This document shows positions 1 to 12,866 of a DNA stretch of 64,000 nucleotides, one piece after another. Source of the stretch: Quercus robur. Lineage: Eukaryota > Streptophyta > Magnoliopsida > Fagales > Fagaceae. Position numbers and translations under genes: made by a program. Under the pieces are notes generated by a model that worked only from the letters and a program-made list of their open reading frames with translations, ran no database searches and was not told the DNA's origin. Every line of letters begins with the position of its first letter. The first letter of the stretch is position 1. The stretch is from positions 63,874,290-63,938,289 of the forward strand of contig NC_065537.1 of the NCBI RefSeq assembly GCF_932294415.1. The letters run 5' to 3'.

Positions 1-214
1 CTTGACTAAGAGGCCTACCAGTAAAAGCAAATACTTTTTTTTTTTTAGAAACAATAAAAGCAAATACTTAATTTAGAAAACAGTTTTATTTCAGTTTTTC
101 TAAGCAAACCCTGCTTTAAGAAACAGAGGTTTTATAGAACTTTACTAGTTATGGCTGTGGTAATTCTTAAAACATGATAGTGGTAATTATTCTTACCTGA
201 AATATGAAATGCAG

Positions 215-2838
215 AAGAAGAAATTGACCCATACAGAATTCCAACTAAGTACAACATTAGGATGGCATTAAATTGGCTTGTACAAGGTTGCCAACCAGGA
301 GATTCTCTGTTGTTTCACTATTCTGGTCGTGGTTCACGACAGAGGAACTCTAGAGGAAATGAAGTCGATGGATACGATGAAACTCTATGTCCTTTGGACT
401 TCGAAACTCAGGGTATGATTGTTGATGATGATATCAATGCAACAATTGTCAGACCTCTTCCTCTTGGTGTTAAGCTTCATGCAATAATAGATGCTGGTCA
501 TAGTGGCACGGTACTAGATTTGCCATTCCTTTGCCGGATGAATAGGTTAGTGATATTAAAGGCTTTGATTATTGCATGCCCTTTATTTTACATCGTACAC
601 ATACATCACCTATTTCATATTTTAAATATGAGTATCAATAATAAAAAGAATATGGACATTGGTCGTGAAATTATGAATATTGTGTGTACGAAGTGTATAT
701 CAACAATGTAAGGAAAAATTTTCCCTAATATTAAACATGTTTATAGTTTATAAATGTACTATTATGGCCACCTCATTCTTAGCAAGCAACATACATCTCC
801 CTGGTGGGGTTATTGTGGCTTAAGCATGTAACACACTTTTTCTTTTTTCTTTTTTCTTTTTTGCAGAAATGACAATAAAATTTATTTATTTAGAGTGATT
901 TGTACAGTGGAAAAGAGAAAATAATTTGTTTTAATTTGAGGAAAAATCAGACCTCCAGTAGACTTTAATTCTTATAAATTCTGGTATGCATTCTTATTAA
1001 CAATAAGAATGAGTACTTATCCAACATATGTAGATGACTAAGATTACAATTAGATAACATCAATTTTGAAGGAGAGCTATCCACATACATGGACACATTA
1101 CACATAATATGTACATATTAAGTTTTTCTTTGTAATTTAATTATATCATTAGCACTAAGTCTGTGCTACCTGAATTTTTTTATTTTTTTATTTTTGTGTA
1201 TCATGGATGATCTAAATATAAATGATAACACTCATATTTTCATCGAGTTTCAGTTTTTTCTTTTTTCAACATAATTTATTGTAAAACATTTCCCCAAATT
1301 ACTTTGTATTTTAGGTTATGCTTTCTTCTTGGTAATAATAGGGCTGGACAATATATATGGGAGGATCATCGCCCTCGATCAGGTGTATGGAAATTGGAAA
1401 GGAACAAGTGGTGGAGAAGTTATTTCCTTTAGTAGTTGCGAGGATGATCAGACCTCTGCTGAATCATCTGTATGTATTTGTAAATCTAAGCGAACATGAT
1501 CTTTGGAATTGTTTTATAAAACTATACTAGTTATCATAGCTCGAAAGACATGAAGATGATGATAACATACAATATTAATGATTAAAAACATAATTTCACA
1601 ATTTTATCTAATATCGTGTTTTGAAACACACAATTTTAAAGAGAATGTGTACTGACCATGCAATAGCGAGTGTGTAAAACAAGATTTTTCCCATAACAAT
1701 AATAACACTGACACCGGCAACAAGAAGATGTTATATGATGTTTTTATGGAGATTGCAGGCTCTATCAAAGATACCATCGACAGGAGCCATGACTTACTGC
1801 TTCATCCAAGCAATTGAGCGTGGGCATGCAACTACATATGGGAGTGTACTCAATTCCATGCGTACTGCCATTCGATCTACGGGCGGTAATGGCCTTGGTG
1901 TTGGTGGTGGTGTTGTGACATCTCTCCTTAACATGCTTTTAATAGGAGGAAGTGTTGGTGGTGGGCTAAGACAGGTATTTGCTTCCTATATTGTTACTTA
2001 ATCTAGGGTGTCATGAAAATTTTTCTATATCTACGACGTCAAATAAAACTGTCTCACTATTATTCTACTTTATATTCTCGATCTGTTTGTTTCGATGAAA
2101 AATATTGTATAAAAATAGTTTTTCATGTTTTCTAGTGTTTGATAGCATAAAAATTTAAAACAAAAAAAAGAAAAGTAAAAAGAAAACTATTTTCGGTCAA
2201 CAGAAAAAGTATGGCTTATTTTTAGATATTGTTTTCCATTAGATTATTTTGAAAAACAGCTCTATCTCTCAGCAATTTAAATAAGGAAAGTTAAAGATTG
2301 TTTTTAACTTATTTACGGTTTCTACCAAATATAGATAAATGAGATAGTTTTATAGAAAATATTTTTTGAAAAATGACTCATTTTCTAGAAAACATTATTT
2401 CTAAAATAAATAGAGCATCGATGAATCATAATTTATTATATATTTTTATATAGAAAATAATCTCATCTTAAAATGAAAATAAAAAATATTATATATTAGC
2501 TATTGCAATTGATAGATTATGAAGTATAACACAAAAAGTACCACAGACAAGAGAATTCTATTCATGGGATATCTACTTCAAATTGATGTGCATGTGTAGC
2601 ATTAGATTTTTTAAAAAATAAATAAATAAATGACCATTTAGTCTTTAAGTCAAAACTCATCAGATGTGTATAACTATTTATTAATTTCTACGATGTTTTT
2701 GATGTCTTCTTGAATTTATGCGAGCAATGAGTTGTTAGTACTTTGACTCATTTTCCATTGTGTTTTCTTTGTTTTCAGGAGCCACAGTTGACTGCCTGCC
2801 AGCCATTTGATGTGTATACAAAACCTTTTTCCCTTTGA
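215..2838 (+). pseudogene. Tandem type I metacaspase copy, catalytically dead and frameshifted (5' part outside window)
   Basis: Four exons match exons 2-5 of the intact metacaspase at 6271-11380: 215-545, 1342-1469, 1759-1974 and 2779-2838, each with AG/GT borders. The exon with the zinc finger would lie left of the window, as intron 1 of the intact copy is 3.1 kb. In the caspase-like p20 domain the catalytic His of the FHYSGHGSRQ motif is Arg (CGT at about 327), and the catalytic Cys of IIDACHSG is Gly (GGT at about 495). The exon at 1342-1469 has 7 extra bases (near 1390), which shift the frame. The last two exons still read cleanly (for example MTYCFIQAIERGHATTYG, and the C-terminus ending in FSL). 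Intron sequence left of 215 also matches the intact gene, so this arose by tandem genomic duplication, not retroposition. I call it a pseudogene; an expressed truncated non-protease is less likely but possible. Confidence 0.88.
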
Positions 2839-3531
2839 TTTTTAATAGTTTATTTATAGGTTGATATATTATATGATGGTATTGACTAGTCGATGACTCG
2901 TGTAATATGTAGTACATTCAAAATATTTTGTAAGAAATAATATTACGCCTCATGTATAATACTTATCATGCAGTACAATATTTGGAAAATAAACTTCAAC
3001 TGCATTATATCTCATTAAAAAGACATGATAATCAAGAATATTGAGCATTTTACTTGATTGAATTGAAAAATATTTAATTATTTTCACTAATTTTCTTGAT
3101 TGTGTGTATTTAAATTTGGTTTTTTTTTTTTTTTTTACTATACTTTGTTTACCAAAACAACTTAATTTGAACAAAAATATCATATTTCAAATAAGTTGTT
3201 TCTTAAATAGATCTTACAAAAAGTAATCATAAAATTTTATTTTACATAAATAATTACTGTACCACTACAAATAATTAATCCTTGAAAACAAATGCATTTA
3301 TTTTATTAATACTCAATTTAATTACATAGCACAAATTTAGAATAATGAGTATTGAAGATGATTTAGGAAATGTAAAATTTTAAGATGGATCATATATTAT
3401 ATTAAAGTCAAAGCATAATTAGAATTCAAATAAAATCTAATTTAGTTTTTATTTTGGTTGGGCCCACACTAAACAATATATAGGAGAGTTATTCAATAAT
3501 AAACATGGTGGCATTCATGAGTCATGCCTTA

Positions 3532-3839
3532 GAGCATTCACATCCCAAAATTCTATCTCATCCTATTTTATTATCCCAAAAAACTACTTTATCAATCATA
3601 CCATATCATTTTACAATACTCTTAGCATCCCAACTTTTATTTTATAATACAACACCTTAAAACAATATTTTTACACAATAAAATAATATATCCCAAAACC
3701 CAAATAAAAACAAAAACCCAAAACCCAAAAACTTGGTGAGAGAGAGAGAGGAATTGATAAAGTGATGTGTGAGGGGTTTTGGGTTTTTATGCTAAATTTT
3801 TCCTACATATGACATATGCCATTTTTAATGTGAATGCTT
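3532..3839. mobile_element. MITE, PIF/Harbinger-like by its 3-bp TTA TSD
   Basis: The ends are inverted repeats: GAGCATTCACAT on the left and the complement of the same motif on the right (ATGTGAATGCTT). TTA flanks both sides (3529-3531 and 3840-3842). There is no coding capacity. The right TTA also serves as the left TSD of the next element. Confidence 0.65.
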
Positions 3840-3842
3840 TTA

Positions 3843-4552
3843 GGGTCCGTTTGATTGAAGGAGTGGAAAAGTATGAGGATGGAAAATTGTGGGAGGATAA
3901 AAAATATTTGGTTTTCCCTCTTGTGTGTTTGGTTGGAGGGGTGAAAAAGTGAAAGGATGGAAAACTCTTTTATTTGGTTAGAGAGAAAAAGGGAAGGATA
4001 GAAAATGTTATTTATATAAATTAACTATTATACCCTTGTTACATAATAGGTAAGAAATAGATTTATTTGTACTCATTAAATAATATAAAATTTATCACAT
4101 CATATATATAAATTATTATTATTATTTTTATTATTATAATGTAAAAATTACAATAGTGTACATATAAATTTAATTGGGCAAAAGATTTTGTATCAACTTG
4201 ATTAGGACACATTGAGAGAGAGAGAGAGAGAGAACCTAGACATTGGTGTGCTGTGAAGGTAAGGATGAGAAGAGGCAAAAGTGATAAGGATGAGAAGAGA
4301 AAGCCATCAGGTCATAAATAGGGGTAGGTGAGGGTATTTGTGTAAAAGAGCTTTCACAACACTTTTCTTTTCATATTTTCCTCCCGATTTGGAAGGATTA
4401 AAAAAGTAGGCCTAGGAAAGAAAACTTTCTCCCCTATTTTCTATCTCTCTTATTTTTCTTCCCCAACCAAACAGTAAAAAACAGTATTTTCCATCCTATT
4501 TTTCTTTATCTATTTTTCATCCTCCCTATATTCACCCTAATCAAACACACCC
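3843..4552. mobile_element. Tourist-like MITE (PIF/Harbinger type), 710 bp
   Basis: The left end begins GGGTCCGTTTGATT and the right end is the complement of GGGTGTGTTTGATT. TTA flanks the element at 3840-3842 and 4553-4555. Both subterminal regions are rich in GGATGGAAAA-type motifs in inverted orientation. It encodes no protein. The GGGTCTGTTTGG-like end with a TWA target is typical of Tourist elements. Confidence 0.75.
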
Positions 4553-6170
4553 TTATAGTGCTCGAACTATAATTGAAAAATAACTACTTGAAGCCAATAG
4601 AGAATGTGACACTAACACCAAATATGGGCTTACAATTAGGGGTGTCCAACTAAAATATGGACCCAACCCACCTATTGACCCAAAAATCAGCCTACTTGAT
4701 GCCTGTGGGGGTTGGTGGCAGGTCTTTGCTCTCAAGAAACCAATTTCGACAAGTCCAATTATTAGGGACCCAGAGTCATCAAGTTGAGTTCAAGTTGGGT
4801 ACAAACTTGACCGGAACGGACCCATGAACAGCTGTCCTGTCATTACTAAATGGAATACAAATGAAAACTAACTACTTTTATCGATTCAATTGAATGAAAA
4901 ACAAGTATTTCAAATTATTTAAAAAAAAAAAAAACAAGTATTTTAAAACTACAGTCAAATCAAAGTGGTGTAAAAAGGTGATTTTATTATTATTTTTTAT
5001 TGTAAATGCGGCACAGCTTCCATTTAGTGGCGTAAAAAGGTGAGGAAAAAACATTTCCTCACAAGCAACCATAAATTTCTTGATCATGCACTTCCTTATT
5101 TATTTTCAAAATTAAAAAAGTATATTACAATTTTTTTTTAAAGGAGTGCAATGTTCATTTATTATAAAATTTATATTAGAGGTAAAAAGTATGTATAAGT
5201 ACTAAAAATAGCAAAGAAATTAGTAAATTATTTTTTATCATAAAAATATATTTTACAATTAATAATCAAAATTTTGTTGTTTTTTCAACAAAAAAGAAAA
5301 AGAAAAAAAGAAAGAAGAGGTATGGTGGTGGTGTGTTGGCCAGTCTCATCATCTCTTCTCGCCGCATTACAAAATGAGAGTCCGATTTGTATCCCAACTC
5401 ACTTGTTATTGCAGTTATTGCGTCAACTTCCATAAAGGAAAAAGTATTTTTGTATCAAGAATAATTCTTAAGCACTACAAATGAGTTTTATCCTCTCATT
5501 TTTATAGTGAGTCTTGTCACCTACATCAACGAATAATTTCTTAAAAGTTATATATTTATTATGTAAGAATATAGTATAATAATAATCTGTGTTACAATAA
5601 ATTTTAACGTGAGTATATATAGATAACTAAATTCTAAATTACTAATACAAGTAAAAATTAGCTTTGACCTATTACATTGTCCTAATATGTTTAGTATATT
5701 TTTAATGAAAAATATAATTTTTCTATGTTTTAGTAGTACTTAAAAATTTTCTTTATCAATGATTAAATAAAAAAAAAGGCAAAGAACTAAAAAGTAGTGG
5801 GGTTATTTTTGATTGGTTCTTACGTCAGATTTTCAACAACAAAAGTCAAATCAACTAGAAGTAACGAGTTTGTTTGATAAAGTATTTTAACATGTTTTTA
5901 AATTTTAAATAATATTATATGTATTTTTATAATTTTTTTCACCCACATATATTTTAAAAAATTACAAATAACATTACTCAAACACCTCAATCAAACGAGC
6001 CTGACTACCTCCCTCCAAAAACTTCATAAAGTATATTTTTTTAATTTCTTAATTAATATTAATTAATAATTAATAATAATTCCTCCGCAGACATAATGAC
6101 CGCGTTGGATTAATATTATTAAAAAAAAAAAAAACCTCAAATTTTTCTCTCTTTCTTCTTCAACAGACAA

Positions 6171-6270
6171 CCTCCGTATCTCTTTCTCTCTCTCTCTCTC
6201 TCTCTCAAAGATCAAAACTTTAAATTCAAAATCCCAATAATACCCTACTGAGTTTTTTCCATTCATCACC
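6171..6270 (+). promoter_or_regulatory. Pyrimidine-rich leader of the metacaspase gene
   Basis: A (CT)n tract at about 6181-6206 lies some 65-90 bases before the start codon. Such CT patches are common at plant core promoters and 5' leaders. The transcription start itself cannot be read from the sequence. Confidence 0.4.
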
Positions 6271-9200
6271 ATGATGATGAGGCCGCCGCCATTGCTAGTG
6301 AATTGCTCCAATTGCCAAACCCCTCTGCAGCTCCCAGCCGGAGCCACGGCGATTCGCTGCGCTCTCTGCCAGGCTGTCACCCACATCGCCGACCATCGCA
6401 ACGCTCCGCCTCCTTCTTCGGCTCTTTCTCAATCCTACGCGCCGCCGCCGCCGCCTGCTCCGTCTCCTTACAGCCACGCGCCTCCGGGCCCCCCGCCGAA
6501 CGCGCACGGGAGGAAGAAGGCGGTTATAGTTGGGATATCGTATAGGTACTCGAGGCACGAGCTTAAAGGTTGCATCAACGATGCGAAGTGCATGAAGTAC
6601 CTGTTGATCAACAAGTTCCAGTTCCCTCCAGAGTCCATTCTCATGCTCACAGGTATGAGGTACCCCTATGTTGTGTAAATGTCATTGCTTTTTTTGCTTT
6701 TTAAGATTAGGATTCATTTGAATACTTGTATGATCTCTCTCTTATTGTAATGTGAGTATGAAGAGTAGAGTTTCTTTTAGAATAATGGTTGAATGATTAA
6801 ATTCACGATTTTTAATAGTGATAGCTTATCATGGTATCATAATAGATAGTTGTGTCCAAGAGTCCCGCATCCCCAAAATATGAAATTATAAAATAATAAT
6901 AATAATAATAATAGCTAGTTTCGAGTTCAAATTCTGTGTTTACGCTACCTTTCATTTAAAATGTTAAAAATCTCATGTTTTGGGTCTTACTTATTGGGGG
7001 GAGTGTTAGGATAATGGTTAAATCATAAATGATTAAATATGTCATTTTATAATGGCTTAAGATTTTGGGAAAAGTGGTAGTTTAAAAGTATTGTGCGAGT
7101 TCATAGATTTGGTTCCTTTAGATTTTGTGTGTATATGCATAAAGTATGTTTTAGATTTGATTTCAGAATCTCTTTGTATGTAAATTTGGTTCTTTTTGGG
7201 TGTACTTGTAGATGAAGCTCCCATCAAACTCACATCTAAAGCTGAATCTCAAATGGGAATTTTTAACCTTTCTTAAAAGGAAAAACTTAGCTTTTCCAGC
7301 ACATGTAAAAGGGAATTACATTAATCAACATTATAATAAACTCGAAACCATCCAAACCCATACAAAGAAAGAAACTACAACTGGACTGTAACATGCATAA
7401 AAGGAAATAAAGGTAACCAATATTTGAGATTTTTGAGAGATTGTGTTCATAATTGGTGATCAAAACGTAAGCCTTGCCCATCATGATCAAGATATTATAT
7501 ATCCATATTATCAGCTTGTAAGTAAATGCCATGTTTTAATTCTTCCAACCATCATGATCAAGATATTGTATCAGTAGCATACAGTTTTTTTTATAATCAC
7601 ATTTGATAGAAAATTCTTCATAAAAACAAAATTTCTATCAAATTAGTGGCTTAAATAAGCTCTACCCAAAAAAAAAAACCCTTATTTCCAAATATCTAAA
7701 CAAAGCACAAGAATGAAGTCACAACGAAATGACATAGTAATGCCTTTTCCATACCCAAAGCAATTGCATTTTCATTAGCTTCCTGCAATCCAGAATTCAG
7801 TTTCTATTAAATTGAACTTCATTAAGCACACCAAATCATTTGACATTGAAAGTCGAGAAAGGTAAAATCTCTTATTAATTTCTGGAAGTATTTACATGTC
7901 TTTATTAACTGTAAAGAAAGCAAGGATTTCAAATCAAGTCAATTATGATGTTAGCGTGCACATGCAATCATTAATTTTGGCCTGTATCATTACTGTTCAA
8001 TATTTTTTATATAGATCCTACCACTCAGTAAATTGTGATTATATATGTGCATTGAACCCAAAGTATGTATTTTCAAGAGAACCTGTACTCTTTGGTTTTA
8101 TGGCTATCCAGTTGCATCCTTTTTTGGCTAAAGAAGTATATTCGCTACGAGACTTCTTTGAGACATGGACTTCAAGAAAACTAGGCATTAATTCAAGCTG
8201 TGTTAGTAAATGAGTCATAGGTTAGTGGTACATCATTCAGCTTTGAGTCATTTACTCTATTTATGGATAAGTGAGCATAACATATTCAGAATGAGATCTA
8301 TTGGTGAATGCTGTTTGCCATGATATTTTTTGTGTGTATTTGGTTTAGTGGTAGTTAAAGTAGTGGTTGTCTTTTCCTTGTAGTTTAATCATGCTTAAAG
8401 AGTAACCAAATAATTTCTTTTAAAATAGAAAAAGAAAACATTACTGCAACCAATGATACTAGATGAGCTATCCATAAAAATAAATAAATAAATAAATAAA
8501 AAAAAAAAAAAAAAAAACCAATGATACTAGATGAGAGGATTTTGACCAGTCAGCATCAGGAAAGTTACCAGAGGAAGTTAGCAAAAAATGAAGTTACCAG
8601 AAGAAGCATGATATGAAGGAAGAAGCCTTCTGTTCACGAAATTTCTTCACAGATCTGCAACAAGAAGCATGACAGGAAATCAATTTATCAGTGTTACAAG
8701 ATCCACAAATTGCCATAAGTGGCTGAGGGTTTGCATGCAAACTTTAGGCCGTAGGAGAGAAGTTCCTTGGGATAACTCAATGCATAGTGCTACAAATTAT
8801 TGATTAATTCTGTGCAAGGCAATAAAGCCAGCTCTGTTGTTAGATCCAAAGCATCACTATATTTTGGTCACACTTGGCATTAATCTATTGAATAAACCAT
8901 GTATATATTGTTTGAGTTTGAAAGTTATTGCCAAGGGTTCATATCTGTGATGTATGGCGTCCTTTTTTTGGGGGGGGTGGAGGGTTTAAATTTAAAGACT
9001 AAATACTTGGTTTTTGCTCTCCCTATCTAGAACATGACTGTGTAAACAAGTAACCTGGTAGAAAGCAAAGCTGTACGCTTGGGCCGGGACTTCGCAAACC
9101 AATCATGGTAAAGCATAGGTGTCCTATCATGATTTGATTTGCAATATGCTTTTCAACTAGTCATGAACTGCAACCTTAGATTGGTGTTTGGGTTAAGCAT

Positions 9201-11380
9201 AATCAGGACTCCCTCTCCCCCCCCCCCCCCCCCTTCTCTCCTTCCTCTCACCCCCAAGGATTAGCACTTATTAGTTCAAACTCTGGAATCACCACATTTT
9301 CCTCGTGTTTTTGTGCTGCCTATTGGTTCAAGCCCCCCTCCTTCCCTCCCCCATTATCTATGTATCAAAAAATAAATTTCCACATAAGTTTCACTTATAA
9401 AAAAAATAAATAGAAAATAAAAAGCTTTTTTGGTGCTTCCTATAACCAAATGAAAGAAAAAGAGAGTTGCCACTGTTATACAATTTGCAAAGGTCTTCAT
9501 TTATATAAATAAAGTCTTAATTTGTAAAGAGTTTTATTTCAGTATTTCTAGGCAATCAAATGAGGCAGAAGCAGACTCTGCATTAAGAAACCAATTATTA
9601 ATTACTGAGTTTATTGCAATTTTTTAAATGTCATTCATCATTAATTTAAATCATTGAAGGACATATGGCTGTTGCCTGTTCCAGCAACCTAAGTTTTTGA
9701 TGTCTCTCATTTTAAAACATGATAGTTGTAATTCTTACCCGAAATATGAAATGCAGAAGAAGAAACTGATCCATACAGAATTCCAACTAAATACAATATG
9801 AGGATGGCATTATATTGGCTTGTTCAAAGTTGCCAACCAGGAGATTCCCTAGTGTTTCACTATTCTGGTCATGGTTCACGGCAGAGGAACTATAATGGTG
9901 ATGAAGTGGATGGATACGATGAAACTCTATGTCCTTTGGACTTCGAAACTCAGGGTATGATAGTTGATGATGAGATCAATGCAACAATTGTCAAACCTCT
10001 TCCTATTGGTGTTAAGCTTCATGCAATAATAGATGCTTGTCATAGTGGCACTGTACTAGATTTGCCATTCCTTTGCCGGATGAACAGGTTAGTTTATATT
10101 AAATACATTTGTAGTTTATAAATATACATTAAGTTTCAGCAAAAAAGATATATACATATTAGGTTTTTCTTTGTTATAATTATATTATTAGCACATAGCA
10201 GTTGGGAGTGGTGTATTGGAAGACCAAAGTCTTTCAGAAAATTTGAATTTCCAGAGAGATGGACATCCTGTTCTCATTTTAATAATGTCTAAACAATTTC
10301 TTAGAACCTTGCTTTTGTTCTATATGGTTTTTGAAAAATTGAAATTACGCTCTTAGAGAAGAAAGAAAAGAAAAGAAATGAAATGAAATGACACTTCTAT
10401 TTCTATTCAGTTCATTCACTAAGTTCAAGTTATCTGAACTTATTTCCTTCTCTTTTATCTGTAGTAATACCATTTTAATATATCTTTGGGACCAAATCTT
10501 TTACTGTTCTTATAATTTCCTTCTTGGTAATAGGTCTGGACAATATATATGGGAGGATCATCGCCCTCGATCAGGTATATGGAAAGGAACAAGTGGTGGA
10601 GAAGTTATTTCCTTTAGTGGGTGCGATGATGATCAGACCTCTGCTGATACATCTGTAAGTTTTTGAAAATCTAAGCAGACACTTTGGCAATGTTTTATAG
10701 AACTACAAGTTTTCATACATCAAAAGGCTTGATGATGATGATAACAGTGATAACACCAACACCAGCAATAACATGCTATACGATGTTTTTATTGAGACAG
10801 GCTCTATCAAGGATCACATCAACAGGTGCCATGACTTTCTGCTTCATCCAAGCAATTGAGCGTGGGCATGCGACTACATATGGGGGTGTACTCAGTTCAA
10901 TGCGTACTGCCATTCGGAGTACTGGAAGTAATGACCTTGGTGGTGGTGCTGTGACATCTCTCCTCACCATGCTTGTGACAGGAGGCAGTGTTGGTGGTGG
11001 GCTAAGACAGGTATTCGCTTGCTATATTGTTTAGTTAATATATGGTGTCATACAGTGAAAGTCCTTCTAAGTGTGATATTTACTCTCAAATTCTGTGCCT
11101 GTTGCCTTGGGATTTTTTTTTTTTTTTAAATGACCCTATTTGTCAGTTGCAAGTAATTTCCAAGCATGAGTATGCACCATTTACTCTTAAGTCAAAGCTC
11201 ATCAGATGTGTAAATTACTATATGCAATTCTCTGATGTATGAAGTCTTCCTGATTTTATGCAAGCAATGATTTTTCAGTACTTTAAACTCATTTTCCATT
11301 GTGTTTTTATTTGTTTACAGGAGCCACAGTTGACTGCCTGCCAGACATTTGATGTGTATACAAAACCTTTCTCCCTGTGA
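6271..11380 (+). CDS. Type I metacaspase with LSD1-type zinc finger (metacaspase-1-like)
   Basis: A Ca2+-dependent Arg/Lys-specific cysteine protease family; Arabidopsis AtMC1 promotes hypersensitive cell death. Exons: 6271-6652, 9757-10087, 10534-10654, 10801-11010 and 11321-11380. They sum to 1104 nt, or 367 aa, the same length as AtMC1 as I recall it. Residues 12-33 form the LSD1-type zinc finger (CSNC, then CALC). A Pro-rich linker follows at about 45-80. The p20 core starts at KKAVIVGISY. Catalytic His166 lies in FHYSGHGSRQR and Cys222 in IIDACHSG. The p10 part includes SITSTGAM-like sequence and FIQAIERGHATTYG, and the protein ends FDVYTKPFSL. Reading phase is consistent across all four introns. 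The start is the first ATG of the zinc-finger exon; a second in-frame ATG follows at once. The tandem copy on the left is dead, so this is the working gene of the pair. Confidence 0.93.
6653..9756 (+). other. Long first intron of the metacaspase gene
   Basis: This 3.1-kb intron has a GT donor at 6653 and an AG acceptor ending at 9756. It contains a poly-C run at about 9217-9232 and the small A-rich insertion at 8468-8516. I see no gene in it. The bases just before exon 2 match positions 1-214 of the left copy. Confidence 0.75.
8449..8535 (+). mobile_element. Tiny A-tailed insertion flanked by a 19-bp direct repeat
   Basis: The 19-mer ACCAATGATACTAGATGAG occurs at 8449-8467 and again at 8517-8535. 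Between them lie 49 bases that pass into TAAA repeats and a run of A. A long TSD plus an A-rich 3' end is the mark of LINE-type target-primed retroposition, so this looks like an extremely 5'-truncated retroposon. Confidence 0.6.
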
Positions 11381-12866
11381 TTTTTTATGTTCTATCTACA
11401 GATTTATTAGTTAGAAATTAAATATTATATTGAGGAAAGGGTTTTTCTTTATTGTTGAAAACACATTGCTTATGATGTATTTTATTGATGGAACAAGCTT
11501 TGTGTGCCCAAGGTCCAAGCCCCATATTTTATACATGACATTGATGCAGCAACTTTGACCTGAAATTTCATTTTCATTTTCATTTTTTGGAAATTATGTT
11601 CTTATTTATAACCAGAGAAACTACCTCAGTGAACTGAACAATACCTCATATCATGTACAAAAGTAACTGCCATTTCCTGGAGACATTAGACATAATATTA
11701 GTTACAGAAAGAAGCATATGAAAGAAGCAAAGGTTACAGCTTTGTATAATATCATTGGTTTAATGACTTCATACTCTTCGAAGAATGTACTTACGTTTGT
11801 ACATTTAAGGCGGGAATCGAATAAAATACCAGTGCTTTACCCTCTGGCCTCTGCTCCCATCTCCTTAGGTAGGCTATGAAATCAATGTCCTGAAAATCCA
11901 GGAAGACTAAATTTGAGACTTAATCATTGAAAAGAAGTTGAAGATTCTTATTTATGGCTATAAAACAATCATATAATAAAACACACTCAGCCCTACCTCC
12001 CTGTCCTCAGTCATCATGACTCTGGCCATCATCTTCTTAAACAACAAGCTACAGCAGAATAGGACCCTTCCAACATATTAATGCAATATGGAATTCCAAA
12101 GGGGCTATGTACTGGAAAACTTTTAGATATGAATTTCTGTGAAGAACTGTCTTCACACCAAATGGAATTTCTTAGTTGATAAGAAATTCTGGTCCCCAAT
12201 GGTTAGTGTTGATTGAACAAATCAACCAATAGTGGCCAACTAAATAGAATCTTTAGAAACTTTAGTCAGCATCAGCCGTAAAGAACCTCACCAAGTTAGC
12301 CACAGGAAGCCAGAACAAAAAACTTTATGCTCCCATCTATTTGGATTCTGGCGTTTGGAAAGTGAATGGTTGTTGTTGTTTTTTTTTTTTTTTTTAATTA
12401 ATTAATTAAAATATTTATGTGAGGTGAATAGTTTCAAACCCTCTATTATGTGTTAAGAAATGTTAAAGATCTATTTGTTTTGACAAAAAAAACATGTTAT
12501 TTTACGTTATAAAAAAGACATACATATGGATCATTTTAAGTCGCGGTCAAGTCTAAGTTTCTATTTGAAGTTAATTTTTTTGGCTTTCTAGTGTTGCCTT
12601 TTGCTGAAGGTGGATTAAAGTAAACTTAAAAAAAATGTATAAATTTTTTTTTAGTGTACTCCCTTGCCCTTGGGTTAAAGGGCACCCCCACCCACAAATG
12701 GGTGGGTAGCCATTACAAAATGTATAATTTTTTTTTTTTTTTTTTTAAATTGTGTTTTAAAAGGCGGTGTAAAAACAAAAATAAGCTAAAAGGCAAAAAC
12801 TAAACGAATAAGCTACTTAGGCCTTTGCCTAGCGCCGCCCATCATCATCATCATCATTATTATTAT
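11381..12866. other. Noncoding region 3' of the metacaspase
   Basis: This is AT-rich sequence with poly-T runs at about 12380-12395 and 12728-12747. No gene, RNA gene or well-bounded element was recognised. Confidence 0.6.

Larger units (their letters stand above)
2839..6180. other. Intergenic region between the metacaspase copies
   Basis: About 3.3 kb of AT-rich sequence with no supported gene. It holds two adjoining MITEs (3532-3839 and 3843-4552). A possible hAT remnant lies at about 4635-4845, with an end beginning TAGGGGTGTCC but no clear TSD. The rightmost few hundred bases should include the promoter of the intact metacaspase. Confidence 0.7.

Noticed and set aside
4635-4845. Possible hAT element with an end TAGGGGTGTCC
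   Set aside because: No convincing 8-bp TSD, and the right end is uncertain. It is kept only as a remark on the intergenic region.
6295-6558. Overlapping frames on both strands across the first metacaspase exon
   Set aside because: They are shadows of the GC-rich zinc-finger and Pro-rich coding exon.
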